Shown: positions 49,653-59,399, numbered from the stretch's first letter. The stretch: 64,000 nt of DNA from Palsa-506 sp963709075 (GCA_963709075.1 CAVPUY010000002.1:563043-627042); one strand, 5' to 3'. A program made the numbers and translations. Notes: generated by a model not told the origin, from the letters alone.

Positions 49653-50728
49653 GAATTCACCGTGGGTTCCCCTGCTGCCTGCAGCAGCGTGTTGAGCGGA
49701 CCGAGATCGTAGATGCCCTTCAGGTTGCTGACCGGCTTGAGCAAGCCGACAGCTACGGCGTGATTCGCGTCGGCGATGAGCGAGGACGCGATCGGGTCGT
49801 TGGTGAACTTGATCTGCTTGAACGCCGCGGCGAGTACGGCCGGCTTGAGGCCCTTGCCGAGCACCGAGGTGAGCTCGGCGTTCGCGGCGGTCTCCGCGGC
49901 TGCGGTGTTGTTGTTGATGTAGTCGTTCGCCTCGATCTGCCCCTTGAGCAGCCCGTTCACGGTGCTCGGGTGCGCGGCGAGGAAGGACTGCGTGACGACC
50001 AGGTTGGTGGTGACGAACTGGCCCTTCGGCCACAGGCTGGCCTCGTTGACCAGCATGTGCCCGCCGGCCGAGACCATCTCGATGTCGTAGGGCGCGGGCT
50101 CCCAGCCGCCGGCCAGCTGACCGGACTGGAACGCGAGCACGGCCGCCGAGTTCGGCGTGGTGGGCGTGATCGGCACGTCCCCGCCGCCGGTCTGGGTGGT
50201 GGTCAGGTTGTGCTTCTTCAGCCAGTACCGCAGCGCCACGTCCTGGGTGTTGCCGAGCGACGGCGTGGCCAGCTTCTGGCCCTTGAGCTGGGCCGGGGTA
50301 GTAATGCTCTTCTTCACGACGAGCGCGGCGCCGCCGGACGCGACCCCGGAGATGACCTTGATGAGCTTGCCGCCTGAGGTCTGCCAGGCCTTGATCGCCG
50401 GGTTCGGGCCGACGTAGGCGGCGTCAAGCTGGCCGGCCAGCAGCGCGGTGGCCTCCTCGGTACCGGTGCTGAATGGCGTCAGCTTAAGCGTGACTCCGTT
50501 GCCGAGATTCTTGGTGAAGAAGCCTTTCTGCACCCCGACCAGCGCGGTTGCGTGCGTGATGTTGGCCAGGAAGCCGAGTTTCAGCGTCACGTTCGCGCCC
50601 GAGCTCCCCGAGCCGCCGGCTCCGCCGGAACTGCCGGCTGCCGACGAGCTACCTGCGGACGAACCGCATCCCGCCGCCAGCAGCGTGGCAGCGGCTACCC
50701 CCGCCGCGATTATCGCTCGCTTCATCAT
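49649..50728 (-). CDS. ABC transporter substrate-binding lipoprotein, SsuA/TauA-like
   Basis: A lipoprotein of about 359 residues. The ATG at 50728 (MMKRAIIAAGVAAATLLAAGCG) follows AAGGTGG; the frame stays open to 50785. The lipobox is LAAGC. A Ser/Gly linker leads to LKLGFLANITHATALVGVQKGFF, and TEEATALLAGQLDAAYVGPNPA is the usual SsuA/NrtA/TauA pocket region. The ligand could be a sulfonate, nitrate or another small anion. Confidence 0.9.
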   Translation of the reverse strand: MMKRAIIAAGVAAATLLAAGCGSSAGSSSAAGSSGGAGGSGSSGANVTLKLGFLANITHATALVGVQKGFFTKNLGNGVTLKLTPFSTGTEEATALLAGQLDAAYVGPNPAIKAWQTSGGKLIKVISGVASGGAALVVKKSITTPAQLKGQKLATPSLGNTQDVALRYWLKKHNLTTTQTGGGDVPITPTTPNSAAVLAFQSGQLAGGWEPAPYDIEMVSAGGHMLVNEASLWPKGQFVTTNLVVTQSFLAAHPSTVNGLLKGQIEANDYINNNTAAAETAANAELTSVLGKGLKPAVLAAAFKQIKFTNDPIASSLIADANHAVAVGLLKPVSNLKGIYDLGPLNTLLQAAGEPTVNS

Positions 50729-50739
50729 CCACCTTTTCG

Positions 50740-50800
50740 ATCTAGCTACTAGGTATATAGGTTTCGTAGGTTTATACCACAGCATCGCGCATGATGCACA
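50740..50800 (-). promoter_or_regulatory. Probable promoter/operator of the SsuABC-like operon
   Basis: An AT-rich block upstream of the binding-protein gene. On the plus strand it reads AGGTTT at 50759-50764 and again at 50768-50773, three bases apart and flanked by TATA on both sides. On the minus strand TATATA and TATAAA are candidate -10 elements. The paired AGGTTT looks like an operator; the regulator is unknown. Confidence 0.45.
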
Positions 50801-50920
50801 TCGTGAGTTAGCGAAATCACACCCGCGGGTAACCGGCTTTACCGGACGTTAGCCGGACATTCTTCCCGGAATCCGGCTGCGCCGGCCGCTGCGCCTCCCG
50901 GCAGCGCCAGGCCGGCCCGG

Positions 50921-51295
50921 TCAGCTGTCCCCGGTGTCCTCGAAGTCGATGCCCGTCACCGAGGGAAACTTCTGCAGGCACTCCTGCAGCTGGGCGAGGT
51001 TCGCGTCGCTCGCGTTGTCGGTTCGGAACCGGACCGAGTAGATCATGTCCAGCCCCTTGCGGGACGGCGGCAGCGCCTCGGGCCGGGCGTTCGGCACGTG
51101 TGAGCAGGCCGCCCTGACCTTGAGCAACGTGGCGACTGACGTATTCGGCTGGAAGTGCACGACGGCCCACTGCTTGCCGAGGGCGGCATCGAACTTGGCG
51201 CAGCCGGCCGCCGCCGATGCCAGCAGCGCCGCGGCGGCCGCCGCGCCGAGCGCGGCCCGCGGCGCTGGCAGCAGGCGGCGCGCAGATCCGGGCAC
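50921..51295 (-). CDS. Small secreted lipoprotein, conserved in actinobacteria
   Basis: A 124-residue protein. A signal peptide with Ala-rich core ends in SAAAGC (Cys about 32). The mature part, VVHFQPNTSVATLLKVRAAC ... VRFRTDNASDANLAQLQECL ... VTGIDFEDTGDS, resembles an uncharacterised actinobacterial family. Two conserved Cys (in RAACSH and LQECL) could form a disulfide. No function is assigned. Confidence 0.75.
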   Translation of the reverse strand: MPGSARRLLPAPRAALGAAAAAALLASAAAGCAKFDAALGKQWAVVHFQPNTSVATLLKVRAACSHVPNARPEALPPSRKGLDMIYSVRFRTDNASDANLAQLQECLQKFPSVTGIDFEDTGDS

Positions 51296-51387
51296 GCCAG
51301 CAAGCTTACGGCCGGTAGCGTACCGCCAGGAGCCGGACCCGGCAGCGGTGCCGGCGGGGGTGTGGCCGGCAGCGAGGAGGATCCACC

Positions 51388-53268
51388 GTGGCCGCCCTCA
51401 TCGAGGACTACGCGCTGATCGGCGACATGCAGACGGCGGCGCTGATCGGCCGGGACGGCTCGGCCGACTGGCTGTGCCTGCCCCGCTTCGACTCGCCGGC
51501 CTGCTTCGCCGCCCTGCTCGGCGACGAGCGCAACGGGCAGTGGCGGATAGCGCCGACTGCCACCGAGGGCCCGCCGTCCCGCCGCGGCGAGGTGACCAGG
51601 CGGTACCGCGGCGACACCCTCATCCTGGAGACCGAGTGGGTGACCGCGGGCGGGACGGTCCGGCTGACCGACTTCATGCCGCCGCGGGCAGGCCGGGCCC
51701 CGGTGCTCGTCCGGATCGTCGAGTGCCTGGCCGGCGCGGTCGAGATGGAATGCGTACTCCGGCTGCGGTTCGGCTACGGCAAGATCGTCCCCTGGGTCCG
51801 CCGGTCGGACGGCGCCATCCTCGCGGTCGCCGGGCCCGACTCGGTCTGGCTGCGCACCCCGGTCCGGCTGACCGGCCGCGAGCTCGCGCACCAGGCGAGC
51901 TTCACGGTCCGGGCCGGCCAGCAGGTGCCGTTCGTGATGTCCTGGCAGCAGTCGCACCTGCCCGAGCCCGAGCCGGTCGACCCCGCCGAGGCGCTGGCGG
52001 CGACCAGCGATTTCTGGGCCCGCTGGGTGGCGGGCTGCAGCTACAGCGGGGAGTACTCCGATGCCGTCGTCCGGTCGCTGATCACGCTGAAGGCGCTGAC
52101 CTACGCGCCGACCGGCGGCATCGTCGCGGCGCCCACCACCTCGCTGCCCGAGGATCTCGGCGGCGTGCGCAACTGGGACTACCGGTACTGCTGGCTGCGC
52201 GACGCCACGATCACCCTGGAGGCGCTGCTGCGCACCGGCTACACCGGGGAGGCGGCCGCCTGGCGGGAGTGGCTCGGCCGGGCGATCGCCGGCGACCCGA
52301 AGGACGTGCAGATCATGTACGGCGTGGCCGGCGAGCGCAGGCTGGCCGAGTGGCAGGCCGACTGGCTGCCCGGCTACGAGAACTCGGCCCCGGTGCGGAT
52401 CGGCAACGCCGCGGTGAACCAGCGGCAGCTCGACGTGTACGGCGAGGTCATCGACGCGCTCGCGCTCGGCAGGCAGGCCGGGCTGCGGTTCGACCGGCAT
52501 ACCTGGGGGCTGGTCCGGCAGCTGCTGCTGTTCCTCGAGCAGAACTGGCAGCTGCCGGACGAGGGAATCTGGGAGGTCCGCGGGCCGCGGCAGCATTTCG
52601 TCCACTCCAAGGTGATGGCCTGGGTCGCCTTCGACCGCGCCGTCCGGCTGACCGAGCTCGGCCAGCCCGGCCCCACCCAGCGCTGGCGGGACGTCCGCGA
52701 CCGGATTCACGCGGAGGTATGCGACCGCGGGTATGACGCCGGGCGGGGCACGTTCACGCAGTACTACGGCAGCACGGAGCTCGACGCGGCCGTGCTGCTG
52801 ATCCCGGAGGTCGGCTTCCTGCCTGCCGACGACCCGCGGGTCGTCTCCACCGTGCGGACGATCAGCCGCGAGCTCGTCAGGGACGGGCTGGTGCTGCGGT
52901 ACTCGCTGCCGGCCACGACGCCGGCCGGAGACGGCGCCGCGGCGGCCAGCCCGGCGGGCACGCCGGTGGTCGACGGGCTGACCGGCGGCGAGGGCGCCTT
53001 CCTCGCGTGCAGCTTCTGGCTGGTGAACGCGCTGCACATGACCGGCGACGACGCGGCGGCCACGGCGCTGTTCGAGCGGCTGCTCGCGCTGCGCAGCGAC
53101 GTCGGCCTGCTCAGCGAGGAGTACGACCCGCGGTATGGCCGGCAGGTCGGCAACACGCCGCAGGCGTTCAGCCACATGCCGCTGATCCTGGCCGCGCTCA
53201 ACCTGGGGAACCACGCCGGGCAGCACTGCCGCAGGCCCGCCGGGCGAGCCAGCCATGCGCGGCACTAA
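51388..53268 (+). CDS. GH15 family glucanase/trehalase-like enzyme
   Basis: A 626-residue cytoplasmic glycoside hydrolase. The GTG at 51388 follows GAGGAGG. The N-terminal beta domain opens IEDYALIGDMQTAALIGRDG and SADWLCLPRFDSPACFAALL. The (alpha/alpha)6 barrel has VRNWDYRYCWLRDATITLEA and DEGIWEVRGPRQHFVHSKVM. This is the trehalase/glucoamylase branch common in actinobacteria. No signal peptide; the likely substrate is trehalose or an alpha-glucan. Confidence 0.93.
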   Translation: MAALIEDYALIGDMQTAALIGRDGSADWLCLPRFDSPACFAALLGDERNGQWRIAPTATEGPPSRRGEVTRRYRGDTLILETEWVTAGGTVRLTDFMPPRAGRAPVLVRIVECLAGAVEMECVLRLRFGYGKIVPWVRRSDGAILAVAGPDSVWLRTPVRLTGRELAHQASFTVRAGQQVPFVMSWQQSHLPEPEPVDPAEALAATSDFWARWVAGCSYSGEYSDAVVRSLITLKALTYAPTGGIVAAPTTSLPEDLGGVRNWDYRYCWLRDATITLEALLRTGYTGEAAAWREWLGRAIAGDPKDVQIMYGVAGERRLAEWQADWLPGYENSAPVRIGNAAVNQRQLDVYGEVIDALALGRQAGLRFDRHTWGLVRQLLLFLEQNWQLPDEGIWEVRGPRQHFVHSKVMAWVAFDRAVRLTELGQPGPTQRWRDVRDRIHAEVCDRGYDAGRGTFTQYYGSTELDAAVLLIPEVGFLPADDPRVVSTVRTISRELVRDGLVLRYSLPATTPAGDGAAAASPAGTPVVDGLTGGEGAFLACSFWLVNALHMTGDDAAATALFERLLALRSDVGLLSEEYDPRYGRQVGNTPQAFSHMPLILAALNLGNHAGQHCRRPAGRASHARH

Positions 53269-53389
53269 GAGCCCGGAGCTGGCAAACGGGAACCCCGGCC
53301 CCGGTCCCGTCACATACCGTGATCGCCGCGGCGGAGATTGTCAGGTCGCGCCGCCGCGCGCGACGGTCCTGCCAGACTTATCGCCAGCC

Positions 53390-54283
53390 ATGCCAGCCCG
53401 TCCGCACATCCTGGTCGTCAACGGCCGCGAGGTCCGTCACCCGGTCTTCGTCATCGGCGCGCCGCACTCGGGCACGGACCTGCTGGCCCGCGCCCTGAAG
53501 CAATCGGCGGGCTTTCACGTCACGATCGGGCAGCGCGCCGTGGCCAGCGTGCTGCACGCGTTCGCGCTCAGCCCGTCCATCCAGCGCGGCCGCGGCGAGG
53601 CGGCCGCGACCGTGCTGCGGGACGCGTTCGGGCAGGCCTGGCAGGTATCCCCGGACGGCTGCATGGCCTGCTCGCCGTGCTGCCGGGCAGCCGGCCGGGT
53701 CAGCGGGGCGGGCGTCTGCGTCGCCGGGCGTGACATCAGCAGGTACGGCGACGCCAGCCCGGACCTTATCTACTGCGCCGGCGGGCTGGTCGACGCGTTC
53801 CCTGATGCCCGGATCGTGCAGATCATCAGGGACGGCCGGGACGTGGTGGCCGGCATGCTGGCCGACTCGGCCCTGCTGTCGGCCTTCGGGCCCGCCGTGG
53901 CGAGCATCGAGAGCGAGTTCCCCAACCCGTACTTCGGCATCGAGGCCCGCGCCGACGTGGCCGCCTGGCCGGGCCTGTCGCTGGCGGCCAAGTGCGCGCT
54001 GCGCTGGCGCGGGTCGGTGCGGCAGATGGCCAGGCTGCGCAGCAGCATGACCGCCGAGCAGCTCACCACGCTGCGGTACGAGCAGGTGATCCGCGATCCC
54101 CGCGCGGCGGCCGGCGCGGTTTCTGACTTCATCGGCGCGAAGCTCGCCGCGATCCCGGCGGGCGACGGGGCCGGCCGCCAGGCCGCGGCGGGCACCTGGC
54201 GGCGGCTGCTCACTCCCCAGCAGGTCAGCGAGGTGGAGCAGGTGGCCGGGACCGACCTGCGCCGGGTCGGCTACGGAAGCTGA
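53390..54283 (+). CDS. Sulfotransferase family protein
   Basis: A PAPS-dependent sulfotransferase-fold protein of about 297 residues. The 5'-phosphosulfate loop is HPVFVIGAPHSGTDLLARAL, and the 3'-phosphate region is IVQIIRDGRDVVAGMLADS. I place the start at MPARPHILVVNGREV (53390); the frame is open from 53255. A Cys cluster (GCMACSPCCRAAG) around residue 90 is unusual. The acceptor is unknown. It follows the GH15 gene on the same strand. Confidence 0.85.
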   Translation: MPARPHILVVNGREVRHPVFVIGAPHSGTDLLARALKQSAGFHVTIGQRAVASVLHAFALSPSIQRGRGEAAATVLRDAFGQAWQVSPDGCMACSPCCRAAGRVSGAGVCVAGRDISRYGDASPDLIYCAGGLVDAFPDARIVQIIRDGRDVVAGMLADSALLSAFGPAVASIESEFPNPYFGIEARADVAAWPGLSLAAKCALRWRGSVRQMARLRSSMTAEQLTTLRYEQVIRDPRAAAGAVSDFIGAKLAAIPAGDGAGRQAAAGTWRRLLTPQQVSEVEQVAGTDLRRVGYGS

Positions 54284-54362
54284 CCGGGCGGGGCGTTCCC
54301 GTTTCGGATCATGGGCAGTTTTCTCTGCGGCGGGCCCGGGCTGGCGGCGCGTCAGAGCCGGG

Positions 54363-56294
54363 TCAGGCGGCCGGCAGCGGCTCCTGGCTGGCGAACTGGG
54401 TCCGGTAAAGCTCTGCGTAGAGGCCGCCGGCCGCGAGCAGCTCATCGTGCCTGCCGCGCTCGCGCACCTGGCCGTCGTCGACCACCAGTATCTGGTCGGC
54501 CTCCCTGATGGTGGACAGCCGGTGCGCGATCACCAGCGAGGTCCGTCCGGCCAGCGCGGTCTTCAGCGCCCGCTGCACGGCGACCTCTGATTCCGAGTCG
54601 AGGTGCGCGGTCGCCTCGTCGAGCACGACCACGGACGGCGCCTTGAGCAGCAGCCGGGCCAGCGCGATCCGCTGCTTCTCGCCGCCGGAGAGCCGGTAGC
54701 CGCGGTCGCCGACGATCGTGTCGAGCCCGTCCGGCAGGCTGGTGACCAGGTCCCAGATCTGCGCCGACCGGCACGCCTGCTCGATCTCCCGCTCGGTCGC
54801 GCCCGGCCGGGCGTAGGCCAGGTTCGCCCTGATCGTGTCGTGGAACATGTGCGCGTCCTGGGTCACCACGCCCACGACGTCATGCAGCGATGCCTGGGTC
54901 ACGTCCCTGATGTCGTGGCCGCCGATCAGCACCGTGCCCTGGCCCGGGTCGTAGAGCCGCGACACCAGGTGGGTGATGGTCGTCTTGCCTGCCCCGGACG
55001 GCCCGACCAGCGCCGTGAGCTGGCCAGGCGGCGCCCGGAACGTCACGTCCCTGAGCACCTCGGCGTTCGCGCCGGCGTGCTCGGGGACCGGCAGCGCGAT
55101 CGACTCGAGTGACGCCAGCGATACCTCGGACGCCGCCGGGTAGCGGAACGACACGTGGTCGAACGCGATGTCGGGCGCCGCGAGCCCCTGCGGAGCGGCC
55201 GCTGCCTGGCCGGTTCCGCCGGCCGCCGTCCGCGGCAGCGCCGTGGCGCCGGGGCGGTCCTGGATGAGCGGCTTCAGGTCGAGTACCTCGAACACCCGGT
55301 CGAAGCTGACCAGCGCGGTCATCACGTCGACCTGCACGTTCGACAGGGCGGTGATCGGGCCGTACATCCGGCTGAGCAGGCTGGCCAGGGCGACAAGCGC
55401 GCCGAGGCTGATGGTGCCGCTGATCACCAGGCTGCCGCCGAGGCCGTAGACCAGGGCAGTGGCGATCGAGGCGAGCAGCACCAGCGCGATGAAGAACACC
55501 CGGCCGTACATGGCGGTCACCACGCCGATGTCGCGGACCCGCGCGGCCCGGCCGGAGAAGACCTCGGCCTCCTCGCCCGGCCGGCCGAACAGCTTGGCCA
55601 GCATCGCGCCCGCGACGTTGAAGCGCTCGGTCATGTTGGAGCCCATCGCCGCGTCGAGCTGCATCGACTCCCTGGTCAGCCGCTGCATCCTGCGGCCGAG
55701 CGCCCTCGCGGGCAGGATGAACAGCGGGATCAGCACCAGCGCGGCCAGCGTGACCACCCAGGACAGGTAGAACATCGCGGCCAGCACCAGGATCAGCGAG
55801 AGCGCGTTGGATACCACCCCGGACAGGGTTGACGTGATCGCCTGCTGCGCGCCGATCACGTCACTGTTCAGCCTGCTGACCAGCGAGCCGGTCTGGGCCC
55901 TGGTGAAGAACGCGATCGGCTGCTGCTGGACATGCCCGAATACCTCGGTGCGCAGGTCGTAGATCAGCCCCTCGCCGACCCTGGCCGAGTACCAGCGCTG
56001 GGCGATGGAAAGGAACGCGTCGAAGACGGCGATGCCGGCCACCGCGCCGGCGATCACCAGGACCGCCCTGGTGTCCTTGGCCTGGATCTTGTTGACGATC
56101 AGCCCGAGCAGCAGCGGCACGGCCACGGTGACCAGGGCGTCCAGCGAGGTCGCGATCATGAACACGATCAGGTCGCCGCGGTACGGCCGGGCGTATGAGG
56201 CCACCCGGCGGACGGTGCCCGGCTTCAGCCGCTGCCGGGTGACCGCGCTGTCGCGGGTGAACGAGCGCATCGCCTGCCAGCTAGCCGGATTCAT
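54363..56294 (-). CDS. ABC exporter half-transporter (membrane and ATPase fused)
   Basis: A 643-residue type IV ABC transporter. Six helices between residues 35 and 330 (TM domain) precede the ATPase. Walker A is ALVGPSGAGKTTITHL, the signature YRLSGGEKQRIALAR, Walker B SVVVLDEATAHLD, and the switch IAHRLSTI. It would act as a dimer to export lipid or drug. The frame is intact and of normal length. Confidence 0.93.
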   Translation of the reverse strand: MNPASWQAMRSFTRDSAVTRQRLKPGTVRRVASYARPYRGDLIVFMIATSLDALVTVAVPLLLGLIVNKIQAKDTRAVLVIAGAVAGIAVFDAFLSIAQRWYSARVGEGLIYDLRTEVFGHVQQQPIAFFTRAQTGSLVSRLNSDVIGAQQAITSTLSGVVSNALSLILVLAAMFYLSWVVTLAALVLIPLFILPARALGRRMQRLTRESMQLDAAMGSNMTERFNVAGAMLAKLFGRPGEEAEVFSGRAARVRDIGVVTAMYGRVFFIALVLLASIATALVYGLGGSLVISGTISLGALVALASLLSRMYGPITALSNVQVDVMTALVSFDRVFEVLDLKPLIQDRPGATALPRTAAGGTGQAAAAPQGLAAPDIAFDHVSFRYPAASEVSLASLESIALPVPEHAGANAEVLRDVTFRAPPGQLTALVGPSGAGKTTITHLVSRLYDPGQGTVLIGGHDIRDVTQASLHDVVGVVTQDAHMFHDTIRANLAYARPGATEREIEQACRSAQIWDLVTSLPDGLDTIVGDRGYRLSGGEKQRIALARLLLKAPSVVVLDEATAHLDSESEVAVQRALKTALAGRTSLVIAHRLSTIREADQILVVDDGQVRERGRHDELLAAGGLYAELYRTQFASQEPLPAA

Positions 56295-56429
56295 GCCGGC
56301 ACCAACCTCCGGCCGGCCGGGGATCTTCCCGGATCAGCCGCCGATCTCCCGGATCAGCTACCAGCGAACTCGCGCCCCGCCAAGGTTGGCGGCCCGGTGG
56401 GTAGCGGCCCCTGGTTAGCGGCCCTGTGG

Positions 56430-57221
56430 TTAGCGGCGGAGCCTGGCCCGCTGCAGCGCCGCCTGAAACCTGCGCTCGGCCGCGGCCTGCTCGGCCAGGG
56501 TGTTGCCGCTGGCCTGGGCCAGCAGTTCCTTGGTCGCCCGGGCCGCGTCGGCATCGGCGGTCAGCAGGCCGGCCACCAGGTCGCCGACCGCGCCGTCAAG
56601 CTCGGCGCCGGGCACGACCAGCTCGGCGAGGCCAAGCTGGCCGGCTTCGCCGGCCTGCACGCTGCGCCCGGTAAGGCACAGCTCGAGTGCCCGGGGCAGG
56701 CCGACGATATCGACCAGCGGCTTCGTCCCGGTGAGGTCGGGAACCAGCCCGAGCGCTGGTTCCTTGATGCACAGCCGGGCGTCGTCGGCGAGCACCCGCA
56801 GGTCGCAGGACAGGGCAAGCTGGCAGCCCGCCCCGATCGCATGCCCGCGCACCGCGGCCACCGAGACGATCCGCGGGTCGCGCAGCCAGGTGAAGCCTTC
56901 CTGGCAGGAGGCGATCCACTGCTCGAAGGCCGGGTCATCGGCACGGGGCAGCGGATCCTCGCCAGGTACTCCCCCGGCCGAGAACATGCGCAGGTCGATC
57001 CCGGCCGAGAAGGACGTGCCCTCGCCGCGGACGACTACCACCCGCACCCGGCCCGGCAGGCCGGCGCCGATCGCGGCCAGGCCGCGCCACATTGCCGGGG
57101 TCATCGCGTTGCGGCGCTGCGGGCGGCTGAGCGTAACCGTGGCGACGCAGCCTGCCGGGAGTGAATCGTCAATATCGAGACGGAGCCCGCAGCGATCGAG
57201 GTCCGCCGGGTCGATGGACAA
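56430..57221 (-). CDS. Enoyl-CoA hydratase/isomerase family protein
   Basis: A crotonase-fold protein of about 263 residues. VTLSRPQRRNAMTPAMWRGL and GEGTSFSAGIDLRMFSAGG give the oxyanion hole. VAAVRGHAIGAGCQLALSCD and RLCIKEPALGLVPDLTG carry the catalytic region (Glu in KEPALG). A TTG at 57221 preceded by GGAGG is the best start; the frame opens at 57257. The same gene often neighbours the Gbn-like gene in actinobacteria, as here. Confidence 0.9.
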   Translation of the reverse strand: MSIDPADLDRCGLRLDIDDSLPAGCVATVTLSRPQRRNAMTPAMWRGLAAIGAGLPGRVRVVVVRGEGTSFSAGIDLRMFSAGGVPGEDPLPRADDPAFEQWIASCQEGFTWLRDPRIVSVAAVRGHAIGAGCQLALSCDLRVLADDARLCIKEPALGLVPDLTGTKPLVDIVGLPRALELCLTGRSVQAGEAGQLGLAELVVPGAELDGAVGDLVAGLLTADADAARATKELLAQASGNTLAEQAAAERRFQAALQRARLRR

Positions 57222-57381
57222 GCGTCCTCCAGGCTGGGCGGCGGAATGGCAGGACAAGGAAGGCGGGAGGGCGGCAGGCCGGGGACGGCAGAGCCGGGCA
57301 GAGAATTGACGCCAAGTACTGAAATGACCGGGAGCGGGGCTGACGCCGCGGCCGCGATGCGCGCCTGGCGCGCGCCGCGGC

Positions 57382-57603
57382 TCAGTGCTTCGACTTGTTC
57401 TTCCCTCGGGTCGCTCCGCCGCGGCCGCGCAGCGAAACCCCTGTCTCGGTCAGGATCCGGTGCACGAAGCCGTACGACCGGCCGGTCGATGCCGCGAGCG
57501 AGCGGATGCTCTCGCCGCCGTCGTATCTCTTCTTCAGGTCCGCTGCCAGTTTCGTGCGATCGGCACCGGTCACTCGGGTGCCTTTCTTTAGTGTCTCGGT
57601 CAC
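57382..57603 (-). CDS. Gbn-like small HTH DNA-binding protein
   Basis: A 73-residue basic protein. The GTG at 57603 with GGGAGG upstream gives TETLKKGTRVTGADRTKLAA; the frame is open to 57660. The helix-turn-helix is RYDGGESIRSLAASTGRSYG plus FVHRILTETG. A basic tail RGRGGATRGKNKSKH follows. Length and sequence match the actinobacterial nucleoid-associated family that I recall as Gbn (SCO1839), reported to bind GATC. A GATC-bearing inverted repeat lies 52-73 bases upstream. Confidence 0.85.
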   Translation of the reverse strand: MTETLKKGTRVTGADRTKLAADLKKRYDGGESIRSLAASTGRSYGFVHRILTETGVSLRGRGGATRGKNKSKH

Positions 57604-57654
57604 GCGTACCTCCCGGTGAGCTGAAGTGACCGCTGCGTTACCGTATCCCGCCAT

Positions 57655-57676
57655 GATCACGCATTAGGTCGTGATC
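57655..57676. promoter_or_regulatory. Inverted repeat upstream of the Gbn-like gene
   Basis: GATCACG (57655-57661) and CGTGATC (57670-57676) are exact inverted repeats separated by eight bases. Each arm contains GATC. The site is 52-73 bases upstream of the GTG, a suitable place for autoregulation. Confidence 0.7.
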
Positions 57677-57799
57677 GGCTACCCACACGACGGCAAAAAG
57701 ATCTCTTTCTTTTGCACCGAACGCTCGCGGGCCTTTTCCGGCCGTGCCATGACGGGCCTTCATCCCAGCCCCAATCAGGACCCTCATCGGGTCCCGATC

Positions 57800-59399
57800 T
57801 CAGGCCAGCGCCACCAGGTCGGTGAGATCCTCGCTCCAGGCGTCCTCGACGCCGTCCGGCAGCAGCACGACGCGCTCGGGCTGCAGTGCCTCGACGGCGC
57901 CCTCATCGTGCGTCACCAGGACGATCGCGCCCTGGAAGCGGCGCAGCGCGGACAGGATCTCGGCCCGGCTGCCCGGATCCAGGTTGTTCGTCGGCTCGTC
58001 GAGCAGCAGCACGTTGGCCCCGGAGACCACCAGCAGGGCCAGCGCGAGCCTGGTTTTCTCGCCGCCGGACAGCACCCCGGTCGGCTTGGCGACGTCATCG
58101 CCGGAGAACAGGAACGACCCGAGAATGCCGCGGTGATCGGCCTCGCTCAGGTCCGGGGCGGCCGAGCGCATGTTCTCGAGCACCGTCCTGCCGGTGTCGA
58201 GAGTCTCGTGCTCCTGGGCGTAATAACCGAGCCGCAGTCCATGACCGGGCAGGACGTCACCGGCATCAGGTTCCTCGACCCCGGACAGCAGCCGCAGCAG
58301 CGTGGTCTTGCCTGCCCCGTTGAGGCCGAGCACGACCACCCTGGAACCGCGGTCGACGGCCATGTCCACCCCGGCGAACACTTCGAGCGAGCCGTACGAC
58401 TTCGTCAGCCCCTGGGCGGTCAGCGGCGTCCTGCCGCAGTGCGCAGGGACCGGGAACCGCAGCCGCGCCACCTTCTCCGCCTTGCGGTCGGCGGTGACCC
58501 CGGCGAGCAGTCGCTCCGCCCGGCGCTGCATGTTCTGCGCCGCCCTGGCCTTGGTCGCCTTGGCCCGCATCTTGTCCGCCTGGGAGCTCAGCGCCTGTGC
58601 CTGCCGCTCCGCGTTGGCCCGCTCCCGCCTGCGCCGCCTGGCGTCGGTCTCCCGCTGCTCCAGGTATGCCTTCCAGCCCAGGTTGTAGATGTCCAGGACG
58701 CTCCGGTCGGCATCCAGGTAGAAGACCTTGTTGGCGACGGCCTCGAGCAGCGTCGGTGTCGTGGCTGATCACGACCAGCCCGCCGCGGAAGGTCCGCAGG
58801 TGGTCGCGGAGCCAGGTCACCGAGTCGGCGTCCAGGTGGTTGGTCGGCTCGTCAAGCAGCAGCGTCTCCGAGCCGCCGAACAGGATGCGGGCGAGCTCGA
58901 CGCGGCGCCGCTGGCCGCCGGACAGGGTGCGCAGCGGCTGCCTGAGCGCCTTGCGCGGCAGCCCCAGGCTGGCCGCGAGCGAGGCGGCCTCGGACTCGGC
59001 CGCGTAGCCGCCGAGCACGGTGAGCCGCTCCTCGAGCTGGCCGTACCTGCGGACGGCAGCGTCACGCCTGGCCGGATTCGGGTCAGCCATCTGGATCTCG
59101 GCCGCGCGCAGGCTGGCCATCAGCTCGTCCAGGCCGCGGGCGGACAGCACCCGGTCCATCGCCAGCGCGTCGAGATCGCCGACCATGGTGTCCTGCGGCA
59201 GGTAGCCGACGGAGCCGCCGTGCCGGACCGTGCCCGCGGCCGGCGCCGCCTCGCCTGCCAGCACCCGGGCCAGCGTCGTCTTGCCCGCGCCGTTGCGGCC
59301 GACGAGGCCGATCTTGTCGCCGGCCGCGACCTGGAAGCTGGCGGCTTCCAGCAGCAGCCGCGCGCCCGCGCGCAGCTCCAGCGCGCTCGCGGAAATCAT
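57800..59399 (-). CDS. ABC-F family ATPase (one frameshift)
   Basis: A soluble protein with two ATPase domains and no membrane part, about 532 residues when repaired. Domain 1 has GLVGRNGAGKTTLARVLAGE, LRTLSGGQRRRVELAR and ETLLLDEPTNHLD. Domain 2 has VLGLNGAGKTTLLRLLSG, VLSGGEKTRLALA and VLLLDEPTNNLDP. The linker (QADKMRAKATKARAAQNMQ) is the usual P-site tRNA interaction motif. The frame breaks near 58757, between VVISHDT and LLEAVANKVFYLD. ABC-F proteins act on stalled or antibiotic-bound ribosomes. Confidence 0.92.

Noticed and set aside
51043..53313. 756-codon open frame on the minus strand
   Set aside because: Shadow of the GH15 gene, which has clear catalytic-family motifs on the plus strand.
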